Virus record (IMG/VR): IMGVR_UViG_3300040809_000386
Coordinates: 1-42,613 of that record
Direction: 5' to 3' (one strand)
Origin: a virus
DNA length: 42,613 nt
The position numbers were made by a program, and so were the translations under genes. This document shows positions 32,904 through 42,613 of the stretch, one piece after another. Below the pieces are notes generated by a model that saw only the letters and a list, made by a program, of their open reading frames with translations, made no database searches and had not been told where the DNA came from. Numbering within the stretch: position 1 is the stretch's first letter; each line of letters opens with the position of its first letter.

Positions 32904-35900
32904 ATGAGTAAGTTTCTAACAACTGCGGTAACTACAGTATCAAATGCAGCACCAACTATCAATGATGTTTCAAAAGCTGCAACAGATGCAGCTAATAGTG
33001 CATTATCTAATGTAACTGGTATTGCCCAGGGAAATGATTTTGTTAATAGGTTTGCAAGTGGTCTAGCAAGCGGACTATCAAGTGCTGTAGGAGAAGCATT
33101 AGGTGGTATAATTGGTAACGATGATACTTTTAAAAGTATACTTTCTGATCCTATTAGTATTATTACTAGAGGACAAGCAGATCTTATTGGATTAACAGGC
33201 GGACGATTCGATTCTTTAGTAGCGCAATATGACGAGCTTAAAGCCAGAACAAACTTTAGTGGAGAATTTATTGATTCAGGATATAAAAGTCCGTTTTCTG
33301 CATCTGGTGAGTCTGCAAGCAGAATACCAAACCCGCTAAGAAATCATAACGGATACAATTATATTATTACACTAGGTGTGTTAAGTCCACAAGAATATAA
33401 TAATCCTGCCTCTTATAGAAGCGCCGGCGGATTTAAGAAAATTATTTTAAAAAGCGGTGGCGGCAACTTAGATAAACGTTACCAAGTTTTTGATGAAACT
33501 GGTGGCGGCACAAGTGAACATGCAGAGTATTATATCGATGATATTGACTTAGAAGCAGTTATTGCACCAAATCCAAATACTGGTGTAGCGATGGGAACAA
33601 ATTTATCATTTACAGTAACTGAACCGTATTCGATGGGAAATTTTGTTGAAGCAATTATAGGTATAGCACGTGATACGGGTTACCAAAATTATCTAGATGC
33701 TCCTTTTTGCTTAAAGTTTGACTTTGTAGGATGGAACGAAGGCGGCCAACAAACTGCTAATTTTTTACAGCGTCCTATTTTTATTCCAATTAAAATTACA
33801 ACGGTTGATTTTAATGTATCAGGAACAGGGAGCGTTTATAGTGTTAGAGCAGTTCCGATGAGTGAGTCGGGACTATCAGATACTGTTAATCATGTTAAAA
33901 CACCTATTAAAGCTACTGGAACATTAGTACATGAAATTTTAGAAACATCAATAGCTTCTGTAAGTGGAGGCATAAACGCTCAGATTGAAGCTCTAGAAGA
34001 TTCAGAAGCTACATCTTCGTCTGACAGGTATGTAATTGTATTTCCAAAAACTAGAACATCACTAGTTGATGCACTAAAAGAAAATCAAGTTGACGAATCA
34101 GCATTTACAACTACAATTGAAGATGCTATTAAAGAACAAAAAGGATCAACAAAAGATCTTACAGGTAACACTTACCAAGGCGCTAAAGTAAACAATGTAG
34201 AAGTCAAAGCTGCAAGTTCTACATTTGCTATTTTAAAAACATATGCCGAAGATGAAGGTCTGATGAATGCAATTGGTATAAGTGCAGTAACTACAAGTTC
34301 AAATGTAGGAGGAAACCAAGCAGAAGCAGAACCGGCCGCTGCCATTGATCCTAATACTGGAAAAGTAGACGCATCGTCTCAAGCAGCCCAATCATCTGAC
34401 AAAGCAAGAGATTATCAATTTGGTCAAGGTGAAAGAATTACTAAAATTATTGAAAAAATAGTTAATCAAAGCGAGTATGCCGCAGAAAAAGCCACTGAAG
34501 GTTCAACTAATGGTCTAAACAAATGGTATAAAATTGACACTCAAGTTTTTATTGATGAAAATCCAGAAACTGAGTATCAATTAGGACGTCCGCCTAAAGT
34601 ATATGTATATTCTGTAGTTGAATACGAAGTTGACGAAGCGCACGTATTAGCAACTAACCAAAAACCTGCAAATACTGAGGGTCTAAAAAAAGCTGCTGCA
34701 AAAGAATATAATTATATCTACACTGGTAAGAACGAAGATGTATTAAATTTTGATATCAATTTTAATCAAGCGTTTATGCAAACAGCATTATCTAATTTTG
34801 GTATGAACAAAGGCGGAGTTAGAGGAGATAATCATAAAACAAATACAGCAATTACTGAAACTACTACTTCAGCAACACCACCAAAAGACACTGATCTCAC
34901 ACAAAAAACAGAAGCAGGAGCACCTACAGAGCAAGCAGCTAGTTTAGGTACAGAAAGTAGCGGAACAGTAAATCCAGATATTAGAAGACAAATTGCTGAA
35001 ATGTTCCATGATAGAATTACTAATATGCCACTGGATATGGTTACTGCTGAAATGGAAATTATGGGAGATCCTTTCTTTATCCCTCAAGAAACAGGAAACT
35101 ATGTTGCACCTGCTGGCAACTCGCCAAATGCTACAGCTGACGGTACAATGACATATCAGCAATCTGAAGTATTTTGTGTAGTTAATTTTAAAACACCATT
35201 TGATTATCAAATAAAAGGTGCAACTATGGAAATGCCAACAGTGGTTCCTGGTTTTAGTGGACTGTTTTCTGTATGGGCAGTTACTAATAGATTTTCAAGA
35301 GGACAATTTACCCAAACACTTAAATTAATTAGGCGTAGAGGTCAAGACGACCCTGCAACTACTAATAATAAAGCATTTGTTGAAGTTAATGATGATGTAA
35401 ATATAGCAAAAGAACCAGTTGTTGTAGATGGCGAACCAGGAAATCCAAATCCGCCTATTACTATACAACCAGACGAGTTTGATACAGCAGTTTGTGACGA
35501 TAGTAAAAAATTAACTTTTGGTGTAGACGATATTATGAAGTTAGTTCCTGCACTAGACGTTATTATTCCGAATCTTCCTACAGAAGTATTTGGAATAAAT
35601 CCGCCAGAATTGCCAGCATTTGATTTAGATGTTATAGGCGCACTTCCAGATTATGATGAAATTGCTGCTAGTGTTTCTGGATTTGATGTAGGTGCATTAG
35701 CTCCTGCGCTTCCGGCAATCCCTGCGACACCGCAGATACCTTCACTTCCTGATCTATTTTATCAGCCACCATTCCCGGCATCAACTGCTGTTAATAATGC
35801 TGTTAACGATATTTCAAATGCTGCATCTACAGCAGTAAATGATGCATTACAAGGCAGCGGTGACGGCGGCGGCCTTTCTTTTGGCGGCGGCCCCACAGTA

Positions 35901-36086
35901 ACTACCAACCCTAGCGGTACAATAACTGTTACTGCTACAAATCCTGTTACAGGAGATCAAGTAGGATTTTCAGGCAACCCTGATAACTTTCAAACATCAA
36001 CACCTGCATCAGGGGTTGTTCCATCATCAGCACCCATAAACAGTTTTCAGTATTGGCAAGATCTACAAAACCAAGGCGGTGGTTGA
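32904..36086 (+). CDS. Large baseplate hub-region structural protein (1060 aa)
   Basis: The N-terminal 110 residues are Ala/Ser-rich and helical. Beta-rich domains follow at about 150-330 (GYNYIITLGVLSPQEYNN, YYIDDIDLEAVIAPNPNTG, NLSFTVTEPYSMGNFVEAII). A linker (about 475-500) leads to a second beta region (about 690-825: HDRITNMPLDMVTAEMEIMG, GFSGLFSVWAVTNRFSRGQF, TLKLIRRRGQ). The C-terminus is Pro/Gly-rich and low complexity (PALPAIPATPQIPSLP). The stretch NMPLDMVTAEMEIMGDPFFI looks like a hub/gp27-type tube domain. Position between gp53 and gp5 fits a hub component (gp27-like), but this is an inference. Confidence 0.55.
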   Translation: MSKFLTTAVTTVSNAAPTINDVSKAATDAANSALSNVTGIAQGNDFVNRFASGLASGLSSAVGEALGGIIGNDDTFKSILSDPISIITRGQADLIGLTGGRFDSLVAQYDELKARTNFSGEFIDSGYKSPFSASGESASRIPNPLRNHNGYNYIITLGVLSPQEYNNPASYRSAGGFKKIILKSGGGNLDKRYQVFDETGGGTSEHAEYYIDDIDLEAVIAPNPNTGVAMGTNLSFTVTEPYSMGNFVEAIIGIARDTGYQNYLDAPFCLKFDFVGWNEGGQQTANFLQRPIFIPIKITTVDFNVSGTGSVYSVRAVPMSESGLSDTVNHVKTPIKATGTLVHEILETSIASVSGGINAQIEALEDSEATSSSDRYVIVFPKTRTSLVDALKENQVDESAFTTTIEDAIKEQKGSTKDLTGNTYQGAKVNNVEVKAASSTFAILKTYAEDEGLMNAIGISAVTTSSNVGGNQAEAEPAAAIDPNTGKVDASSQAAQSSDKARDYQFGQGERITKIIEKIVNQSEYAAEKATEGSTNGLNKWYKIDTQVFIDENPETEYQLGRPPKVYVYSVVEYEVDEAHVLATNQKPANTEGLKKAAAKEYNYIYTGKNEDVLNFDINFNQAFMQTALSNFGMNKGGVRGDNHKTNTAITETTTSATPPKDTDLTQKTEAGAPTEQAASLGTESSGTVNPDIRRQIAEMFHDRITNMPLDMVTAEMEIMGDPFFIPQETGNYVAPAGNSPNATADGTMTYQQSEVFCVVNFKTPFDYQIKGATMEMPTVVPGFSGLFSVWAVTNRFSRGQFTQTLKLIRRRGQDDPATTNNKAFVEVNDDVNIAKEPVVVDGEPGNPNPPITIQPDEFDTAVCDDSKKLTFGVDDIMKLVPALDVIIPNLPTEVFGINPPELPAFDLDVIGALPDYDEIAASVSGFDVGALAPALPAIPATPQIPSLPDLFYQPPFPASTAVNNAVNDISNAASTAVNDALQGSGDGGGLSFGGGPTVTTNPSGTITVTATNPVTGDQVGFSGNPDNFQTSTPASGVVPSSAPINSFQYWQDLQNQGGG

Positions 36087-36142
36087 GCCAACATATGAAA
36101 GTCTTATTTTTAAATAAAATAATTACAGTATAAGGAATATTA

Positions 36143-36862
36143 ATGCCATACCAAGATTTAGCACCAGATGCAGGACCAGAAGACATTCAACAAAAAGGGG
36201 CAGATGCTCCTTCTGAAGATCTTCCTGTTGAAGGTCAGTATTGGCTAGACGAATATGAAACAATTACCTATTTAACATACGATCAGTTTGTCGCAGATAT
36301 TGTTAGTGTTGCAAAGCCTATAACAGAAAATACAATGCCTACTCTTGTTAGGGTAGTTAACGGTGAACCATTTTATACTATGAAAAATAGATTTTTTATA
36401 GCATATGCATCTATTAACGGAAATGTAATACGTACATTATACGATTATAATGCAGAAATAGTAGAAAATAGTGATAGAACTAAAATTTTCCAGCCTCCAG
36501 GCTCTGTTAAATGTGGAGAATATAAAGGTCTTCCTATATTTGAAGCTAATCCAGATGTTAGTAATGAACCGCCTGAAGAATCTTCTTCTGTAACAAGTAA
36601 CGCCAGCGGCACAACAACAAAAACAACACAAAACACAAAGACCGGAGAAACAACAACTACTACAAAAACAACTAGTGAAACTGAAGATCAAGAACCAGAT
36701 GCAGGTCCAGCAACTCCTAATACTGAAACAACTACTCCTTCTACTGTTACTGAACCTCCTCCAACTGCATCTTCAGGAACAGTATATAATTACGAAGTAC
36801 TAAAGCCTGGGTTTGACAGATATGATTTTAAAAGTGGAAAAAAGGTTTTTACAACTCCTTAA
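36143..36862 (+). CDS. Thr-rich baseplate-region protein (239 aa)
   Basis: A globular N-terminal domain of about 135 residues (YWLDEYETITYLTYDQFVAD, TLVRVVNGEPFYTMKNRFFI) precedes a long Thr/Glu/Pro linker (residues about 145-210) and a short conserved-looking end (YNYEVLKPGFDRYDFKSGKK). The linker codons are simple and ACA-rich, as in flexible tethers. It lies 56 nt after the hub protein and 11 nt before gp5, with AAGGA before its ATG. A structural tether or chaperone for the gp5 spike is possible; function not recognised. Confidence 0.55.
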   Translation: MPYQDLAPDAGPEDIQQKGADAPSEDLPVEGQYWLDEYETITYLTYDQFVADIVSVAKPITENTMPTLVRVVNGEPFYTMKNRFFIAYASINGNVIRTLYDYNAEIVENSDRTKIFQPPGSVKCGEYKGLPIFEANPDVSNEPPEESSSVTSNASGTTTKTTQNTKTGETTTTTKTTSETEDQEPDAGPATPNTETTTPSTVTEPPPTASSGTVYNYEVLKPGFDRYDFKSGKKVFTTP

Positions 36863-36873
36863 AGGAATAATTA

Positions 36874-39351
36874 ATGGCTTCAAGTTACCAAAGAACTAGA
36901 CATACAGAAAAGAAATTCAACGATCCAGGACCGTATGAAGCAATCGTAGTAAATAATCTTGATACAAAGTATATGGGCGGATTGACAGTTGAACTTTTAA
37001 AATATACTTCAGCTGGTGGCACACCAGAAAGAACAGGACAATTATTAAACGTAAAGTACCTAAGTCCGTTTTACGGAGTAACTCCTAATAATGCACTTAC
37101 AGCAAATGAAGGATATCAGCATACACAAAAGTCTTACGGTATGTGGATGGTGCCGCCAGATGTTGGAACCCGTGTTCTTGTTATTTTTGCAGAAGGCAAT
37201 GCAAACTTTGGTTATTGGATAGGATGTATACCTGCAGATTATATGAACTTTATGGTTCCTGACGGCAGAGCATCAACAGAAAAAACAACCCAAGCAGATT
37301 TACCAGAAAATTTAAAAGGCAGAAAACTTCCTGTAGGAGAATATAATAAAGCAAACGAAGATGGTGCTTTAATTGACCCTACGCTATTTAATAAACCATA
37401 TAATAAAGATTTTACTGAAACATTAGAAGTCCAAGGTTTATTAAATGACGAAGTTCGAGGAACAACAACTACTAGTGCTAGACGTGAAATACCTAGCATG
37501 GTTTTTGGTGTTAGTACGCCGGGCCCTAAAGATTATAGAGATGGTGCTCCAACGGCTGCAATTGGTTCTGCAAAACAAAAGATTTCAGTTCCTTCTAATA
37601 GATTAGGCGGAAGTAGTTTTGTAATGGACGACGGTGATGATAGGTTTGTAAGAGCTACTCATGCAGAAGACGGCCCGCCTATTTACAAAAATGTAAAAGA
37701 AGGTCAAGAAGGCGATAATACAATTCCTCAAAATGAATTGTTACGTTTTAGAACACGCACTGGACATCAGCTTCTATTGCATAATTCGGAAGATTTAATT
37801 TACATAGGAAACGCTAGAGGCACTACATGGATAGAAATGTCTAGCGATGGCAAAATTGATATTCACGCACAAGACAGTGTTAGTATTATGACTGAAAATG
37901 ATCTTAACGTTACTGCCGAACGTGATATTAATTTAGAAGCAGGAAGAAATGTTAATATTAAAGCAACTGCACGTTACAATGATGGTAGTGCAACAGATAA
38001 AAATGATGCTCCTAGCGGCAGGGTGCAAATAGAATCTGCATATGATTACAATTTACATATTGGTGCTGATAGTAAAGTAACTATTGCAAAAGATCATCAT
38101 ATGAAAGTAAAGAAAAATCAATATATTGACACTGCTGGAAATATGAATATTAAATCAGTCGGTGATAATAGATTAACTACAGGTGCATATACTCATATAA
38201 GCAGCAAAAAAGAACACAGAGAAACAGCAACGTTTGTTCATATGAATGGACCAAAAGCAGCAACAGCACAAACTGCAAAAGAAGTTGATATATTAGGTAC
38301 AGTAACTTTACCTCGTGTTAAACCAGGCGGCATAATTGAACCTTATGAAAGTATTTTATGTAGAGCTCCGCAACACGAACCTTGGCCACATCATGAAAAT
38401 TTAGATCCTTTATCTTATAAAAAAACAGAAACTGACAGAGAAACACCTGGAGGATTACCGTCAGCTAATAGGGTACTAACTCCTGATACATTCTTTAAAA
38501 ATACAGGCGGTAGGAAAGCAAGTGCATATGTTGCTGGCAGCGGCGGCCAGATTAATTCAGGTACAACTTCTCTTGCAGGAAGAAAGGATTTAAATGGAGA
38601 CGAATTAGGTTTTACAGGATCAGATGATTATGCAGCAAATCCAAATTTTGAATTTAGTGAAGAATTAGGATCATTGAGTGCAAAATATGAGTCTAGAGGA
38701 GAGCCATCTGCTATTGGTTATGACAGAACTGGCGGCTGGAGTTATGGAACATATCAAATTGCTGCTAATACAGGTGCAATGGGTAATTTTATTAAGTATT
38801 GTGAACATAATTATTCCAGTTTGTATGACGGAATAAATGCATTGGGCGGAGAAAATGCAGCAAGATCAGGATCTGATACTTTTAAACAAGGTTGGCAATC
38901 TTTAATGTCCGATGCTGCTAATGCAGAAGCACAACATTCGTTTGCTGTTAAAACATACTTTGAACCTGCTGCAAAACGTATTAAACGAGCTACTGGAATT
39001 GATCCACGAGAACGTTCTAAAACGCTACAAGATGTTGTTTGGTCTACAGCTATACAACATGGAAATTCAGGATGCCAGCGTATATTTGAAAGAGCAGTTA
39101 AAACCATTGGCGCAGATACACCATCTGATAGAGCAATGGTTAAAATGGTATACTTAGAAAGGGCTGCAAGTAACGGAATGAAATATTTTGGTTCAAGTAC
39201 TCCTGCTGTTAGAAGATCAGTTGTGTCTAGATTTAAAAATGAATTAGCAGATGCACTAAAAAGTTTAATAGATGAGCAAGAATCGCAAGCAGATGTAACA
39301 ATAAGTCCGGATGATAATTTAGCAGAAATACCGCCAATTGGACCATTTTAA
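36874..39351 (+). CDS. 5: Baseplate hub spike gp5 with C-terminal peptidoglycan hydrolase
   Basis: 825 aa against 575 in T4. The N-terminal OB-fold domain (about 15-130: YEAIVVNNLDTKYMGGLTVE, GMWMVPPDVGTRVLVIFAEG, NFGYWIGCIP) is gp5/VgrG-like. A triple beta-helix region follows near 290-460 (RTGHQLLLHNSEDLIYIG, then ENDLNVTAERDINLEAGRNV). The C-terminal 230 residues are a lysozyme-like domain (LSAKYESRGEPSAIGYDRTG, GWSYGTYQIA) with candidate catalytic Glu606. In T4 the lysozyme lies between the OB fold and the helix; here it is at the end. Role: cell-puncturing spike that opens peptidoglycan. AAAGGA ribosome site before the ATG. Confidence 0.88.
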   Translation: MASSYQRTRHTEKKFNDPGPYEAIVVNNLDTKYMGGLTVELLKYTSAGGTPERTGQLLNVKYLSPFYGVTPNNALTANEGYQHTQKSYGMWMVPPDVGTRVLVIFAEGNANFGYWIGCIPADYMNFMVPDGRASTEKTTQADLPENLKGRKLPVGEYNKANEDGALIDPTLFNKPYNKDFTETLEVQGLLNDEVRGTTTTSARREIPSMVFGVSTPGPKDYRDGAPTAAIGSAKQKISVPSNRLGGSSFVMDDGDDRFVRATHAEDGPPIYKNVKEGQEGDNTIPQNELLRFRTRTGHQLLLHNSEDLIYIGNARGTTWIEMSSDGKIDIHAQDSVSIMTENDLNVTAERDINLEAGRNVNIKATARYNDGSATDKNDAPSGRVQIESAYDYNLHIGADSKVTIAKDHHMKVKKNQYIDTAGNMNIKSVGDNRLTTGAYTHISSKKEHRETATFVHMNGPKAATAQTAKEVDILGTVTLPRVKPGGIIEPYESILCRAPQHEPWPHHENLDPLSYKKTETDRETPGGLPSANRVLTPDTFFKNTGGRKASAYVAGSGGQINSGTTSLAGRKDLNGDELGFTGSDDYAANPNFEFSEELGSLSAKYESRGEPSAIGYDRTGGWSYGTYQIAANTGAMGNFIKYCEHNYSSLYDGINALGGENAARSGSDTFKQGWQSLMSDAANAEAQHSFAVKTYFEPAAKRIKRATGIDPRERSKTLQDVVWSTAIQHGNSGCQRIFERAVKTIGADTPSDRAMVKMVYLERAASNGMKYFGSSTPAVRRSVVSRFKNELADALKSLIDEQESQADVTISPDDNLAEIPPIGPF

Positions 39352-39366
39352 TAGGGTAAATACAGT

Positions 39367-39807
39367 ATGAGTCAATTAGAAAAAAATCTATATAAACGTG
39401 TAACAGTACAGCCAAACTCTAAAAAATCACTTGACGGTAGAACCTATAGAGGATTTTCTACAGTTTCACCTGATGCAAAAAACTTTGGATTGTACGACTA
39501 TGACTTAATTAAGCAAGATTTAATAAATCATTTTCATATTAGACAGAGTGAAAAATTAAGCGATCTTACATTTGGAACTATTATATGGGATATCTTATTT
39601 GAACCGTTTACAAAAGAAGTACAAGAAGCAGTAGTTAATGATGTTACTCGTATTGTTAACTATGATCCTAGAACCAAAATAGATCAAATTATAGTTGATA
39701 CATACGAGCAAGGCATACAAGTTGATATATCCCTTATATTTTTACCCTACAAAATTCAAGATCAGTTACGTTTTAGATTTGATAAAGAAAACGGTCTATT
39801 AAGTTAA
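39367..39807 (+). CDS. 25: Baseplate wedge protein gp25
   Basis: 146 aa (T4: 132) of the gp25/GPW family. Typical parts are RTYRGFSTVSPDAKNFGLYD, YDLIKQDLINHFHIRQSEKL, then FGTIIWDILFEPFTKEVQEA and RIVNYDPRTKI. It is part of the inner wedge that joins gp53 and gp6 to the sheath. It follows gp5 by 15 nt. Confidence 0.95.
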   Translation: MSQLEKNLYKRVTVQPNSKKSLDGRTYRGFSTVSPDAKNFGLYDYDLIKQDLINHFHIRQSEKLSDLTFGTIIWDILFEPFTKEVQEAVVNDVTRIVNYDPRTKIDQIIVDTYEQGIQVDISLIFLPYKIQDQLRFRFDKENGLLS

Positions 39808-39833
39808 AATTAAATACGCACTTTTTCTATTCA

Positions 39834-39841
39834 GATAAATA
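39834..39841 (+). promoter_or_regulatory. T4-type late promoter (GATAAATA) for gp6
   Basis: AGATAAATA lies 25 nt before the gp6 ATG in the 58-nt gap after gp25. It is the plus-strand version of the elements at 9245 and 14546. Confidence 0.65.
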
Positions 39842-39865
39842 TCATTAGTAAACAAGGAAAAGCAT

Positions 39866-42613
39866 ATGTCTGCAACTGATAGGCAGTCACGGTTATTAGT
39901 AGCTGAGGACTGGAAAAGAATTTATCAATCATATCGTAACGCTGATTTTCAATCATACGATTTTGACAATTTAAGACGCACAATGATTAATTATCTGCGT
40001 CAAAATTATCCAGAAGATTTTAACGACTATATTGAATCTAGTGAATATCTTGCACTGATTGATATGATTGCTTTCCTTGGGCAAAACCTATCATTCCGCA
40101 TTGATCTAAATGCAAGAGAAAATTTTCTTGAAACAGCAGAACGTAGAGAAAGCGTCTTACGTCTAGCTCGTATGCTTGCATATAATCCAAGACGTAATCA
40201 AGCAGCTAATGGTTTGATGAAAATTAATACAATTAAGACTACAGAAAATGTTGTAGATAGTACTGGATTAAATTTAGCAGGAATTACAATAAAATGGAAT
40301 GACCAAACTAATTCAAGTTATTTTGAACAGTTTTTAAAAATAATGAATTCAGCGTTGCCTGTACAGAACTCTGTTGGTAATCCTTTAAAGTCGGCATCTA
40401 TTGCCGGCGTCTCAACACAAAAATATAAATTTAATTCTACTAATACAGCTTCGGCAATTTACCCATTTACAAAAAGAATTGAAGGCGTTAACACAAGATT
40501 TGAAGTTGTAAGTACAGATATTATAGGAGATGCACTTGTTGAAGAACCTCCGCTCCCAGGCAACAACCCTGCTATGTTATTTAGAGATGACGGACAAGGT
40601 GCTGGCAGTGCTAACACAGGATTTTTTATGGCTTTCCGACAGGGAAAGTTAGACAGCGGAAAATTTTCAATTACAAATCCTACTCCAAATCAATCAATTG
40701 CTATTGATGCAGAGAATATCAATAATACTGATATTTGGTTATACGGTTTGAATTCCGGAGGATTTGAAAATGCAGCTTGGACTAAAATTGACTCAGTAGA
40801 AGGAAACAATGTTGTATATAATAGTTTGTTTAACAGTACTAGAGATGTATTTGCAGCAACAACGAGAATTGGCGATAGGATTAATCTAGTCTTTAGTGAT
40901 GGCGTTTTTGGTAATTTGCCAGCAGGAGATTTTAAAGTTTATTATAGAACAAGTTCTGGAACAAGAGCAATTATTACACCTAGTGCAATAGGACTTGTAC
41001 AAATAGAAATACCTTATCAAACAAGAACAGGTAGCAAAGAAACATTAACACTTGGCTTAAAATTAACATCTACTGTTAGTAACGGCACAGCAACAGAATC
41101 TAATGAAGAAATAAAAGCAAATGCTCCTGCAACTTATTATACACAAGATAGATTAGTTACAGGAGAAGATTATAATATTGGTCCTCTTGCAGTAAGTCAA
41201 GAAATTATTAAAACTAAAAGTACAAATAGAATTTCTAGCGGTATAAGTAGGTATTTTGATTTAAAGGATGCTAGTGGAAAATATTCAAACACTAGTTTAT
41301 TTGTAGATGACGGAGTTATTTACAAAGAAAATTATGAAGAAAAGCAAACTTTTACTTTTTCAACACAAACAGATATCGAAGGCGCGATTTATAATATAAT
41401 TGAAAAGATTATTCAGTATCCAAATAGTAAAAACTTTTATCTATCGCAATATCCAAAAATTATTGTTAGTGACTTAAATGCTTCTTGGAAAGCTGTAACA
41501 ACAGAAACAAATTCTTATTCTGGAATTCTTCAAGATGTAAGTGAAAATGCATATGCTGTTGGAAGTTTTACTGCTAATAGTTTAAGATTATTAGAAACGG
41601 GTACAATGATAAAGTTTGTTCCGCCAGCAGGAAAACATTTTATGCCAAATGGCACATTAATGGACGATGATGGTAATGAACATTTAGGCAAAACAATGTA
41701 TAAGTGGGTCAAAGTAATGTCAGTTACTGATGACGGCACATCAATAAATCCTGATAGCGCAGCAGGCATTATTATTAATGACTATATTGATAGTGGTGCT
41801 TTAGTTGAGCAAGTAATACCAAAATATTCCTTAAGACTAATTAATGATGTAAAAACGCAGCTTATTGATCAAGCATTTGAATTAAGAAACTTTGCATTAA
41901 GATATGACATATACGATAGACAGTGGAAAATAGTAGTAGGCGAAGATGTTAACACTATAAGTAATTTTGCAACAGGTAAAGCAGGCGACATATCAGGTGA
42001 TAATTTAGATGCTAGTTGGATGTTGTACTTTAAAACTGACGGTCAAAAATATACTGTTACATATCGACAGACAAGATATGTAATGGAAAGTGAAGATGAA
42101 ATACGTTTCTTCTTTGATAATGCAGATAAAATTTATGATCCTTCTACAGGAAAAACTGTGCGTGATAAAATTGATATTCTAAATATTAATCGTAAACCAG
42201 GAGAACTAACACCGTTTACAAGAGATTATTCTTGGACAATTACAGATCAATATAAAGATAGTGAAGGATATTTAGATAGTAGAAAAATACAAATCCAATT
42301 CATTGATTTAGACGACGACGGAGTATTTGACGATCCAGATATATTTGAACAAATAGTTGGCGAACTTGCTGATTCTGTTTCTATCGGTGAGAAAGTAATA
42401 TTTCAAAAGAAATATACTACATCTGATGGAGTAGAAGATTACAAGTTTTTTAATAACTTAAACAATGAAATTGTTATTGTACAAAATGAAGCTGCAATAG
42501 CACCTTATAGTTCTCGCACCGAAGGACAAGTATTTTATCTTCAAGATGAACAAATATTTAGAAAATTAAATAAGCAATTGAATAATACACAAATTAATAC
42601 AGACTATAAAGCA
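39866..42613 (+). CDS. 6: Baseplate wedge protein gp6, N-terminal 916 residues
   Basis: Starts MSATDRQSRLLVAEDWKRIY with AAGGA 8 nt upstream; the frame is open to the window end, so the C-terminus is missing. Characteristic parts are YDFDNLRRTMINYLRQNYPE, YLALIDMIAFLGQNLSFRID and RENFLETAERRESVLRLARM, with GDRINLVFSDGVFGNLPAGD further on. T4 gp6 is 660 aa; this one already exceeds 900, as in marine relatives with larger gp6. It forms the wedge ring of the baseplate. Confidence 0.95.
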   Translation, partial: MSATDRQSRLLVAEDWKRIYQSYRNADFQSYDFDNLRRTMINYLRQNYPEDFNDYIESSEYLALIDMIAFLGQNLSFRIDLNARENFLETAERRESVLRLARMLAYNPRRNQAANGLMKINTIKTTENVVDSTGLNLAGITIKWNDQTNSSYFEQFLKIMNSALPVQNSVGNPLKSASIAGVSTQKYKFNSTNTASAIYPFTKRIEGVNTRFEVVSTDIIGDALVEEPPLPGNNPAMLFRDDGQGAGSANTGFFMAFRQGKLDSGKFSITNPTPNQSIAIDAENINNTDIWLYGLNSGGFENAAWTKIDSVEGNNVVYNSLFNSTRDVFAATTRIGDRINLVFSDGVFGNLPAGDFKVYYRTSSGTRAIITPSAIGLVQIEIPYQTRTGSKETLTLGLKLTSTVSNGTATESNEEIKANAPATYYTQDRLVTGEDYNIGPLAVSQEIIKTKSTNRISSGISRYFDLKDASGKYSNTSLFVDDGVIYKENYEEKQTFTFSTQTDIEGAIYNIIEKIIQYPNSKNFYLSQYPKIIVSDLNASWKAVTTETNSYSGILQDVSENAYAVGSFTANSLRLLETGTMIKFVPPAGKHFMPNGTLMDDDGNEHLGKTMYKWVKVMSVTDDGTSINPDSAAGIIINDYIDSGALVEQVIPKYSLRLINDVKTQLIDQAFELRNFALRYDIYDRQWKIVVGEDVNTISNFATGKAGDISGDNLDASWMLYFKTDGQKYTVTYRQTRYVMESEDEIRFFFDNADKIYDPSTGKTVRDKIDILNINRKPGELTPFTRDYSWTITDQYKDSEGYLDSRKIQIQFIDLDDDGVFDDPDIFEQIVGELADSVSIGEKVIFQKKYTTSDGVEDYKFFNNLNNEIVIVQNEAAIAPYSSRTEGQVFYLQDEQIFRKLNKQLNNTQINTDYKA

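Overview
This window is the structural and late-expression part of a T4-like (Straboviridae/Kyanoviridae-type) tailed phage genome. It is AT-rich and packed with genes on both strands. It holds the T4 core genes 20, 21, 22, 23, 46, 47, 55, 53, 5, 25 and 6 and a gene 26 homologue. It also has gene types typical of marine T4-like phages: tail proteins with carbohydrate-binding-like repeats, beta-helix tail proteins, and a head protein starting MGRPLNKRYFG. Together with the low GC this suggests a marine myovirus (pelagiphage- or cyanophage-like). The host cannot be named from the window. No tRNA, integrase, IS element or CRISPR array was found.

Layout. (1) 1-14450, minus strand: adsorption/tail-fibre and virion-decoration genes. 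Three very large modular proteins share related ends and internal cassettes (repeats, a cupredoxin-like domain, beta-helix, LamG). (2) 14451-14910: a 460-base gap with a probable ~250-nt small RNA. It has its own sigma70-type promoter and terminator and lies between the capsid-gene terminator and the late promoter of the next gene. (3) 14911-21570, minus: head module, read as gp20, a small core protein, an unknown 195-aa protein, an acidic repeat protein, gp21, gp22, gp23. (4) 21582-25854: tape-measure candidate (minus) divergent from gene 26 (plus). Gene 26 runs into a second reading frame through a textbook -1 frameshift signal, the arrangement of tail-assembly chaperones. (5) 25851-31689, minus: gp55 late sigma, gp47 and gp46 recombination nuclease, two small genes, a 523-base gap with a second highly structured RNA candidate, an isochorismatase-like hydrolase and a small basic protein. 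(6) 31777-42613, plus: baseplate module (gp48/54-like, gp53, large hub protein, Thr-rich protein, gp5, gp25, gp6 running off the end).

Regulation. Two signal classes can be read directly. Near-consensus sigma70 promoters precede gp55, gp47 and the 14.6-kb RNA. T4-type late elements (NATAAATA) precede structural genes on both strands. The simple reading is that host polymerase first makes gp55, gp47 and gp46, and gp55 then directs head, tail and baseplate transcription. The gp55 promoter itself overlaps a late element.

Most unusual points: the two unannotated structured RNAs, the frameshift signal beside the tape-measure gene with face-to-face late promoters, hairpin-rich late leaders, and a cupredoxin-like domain with a complete set of candidate copper ligands inside a tail protein.
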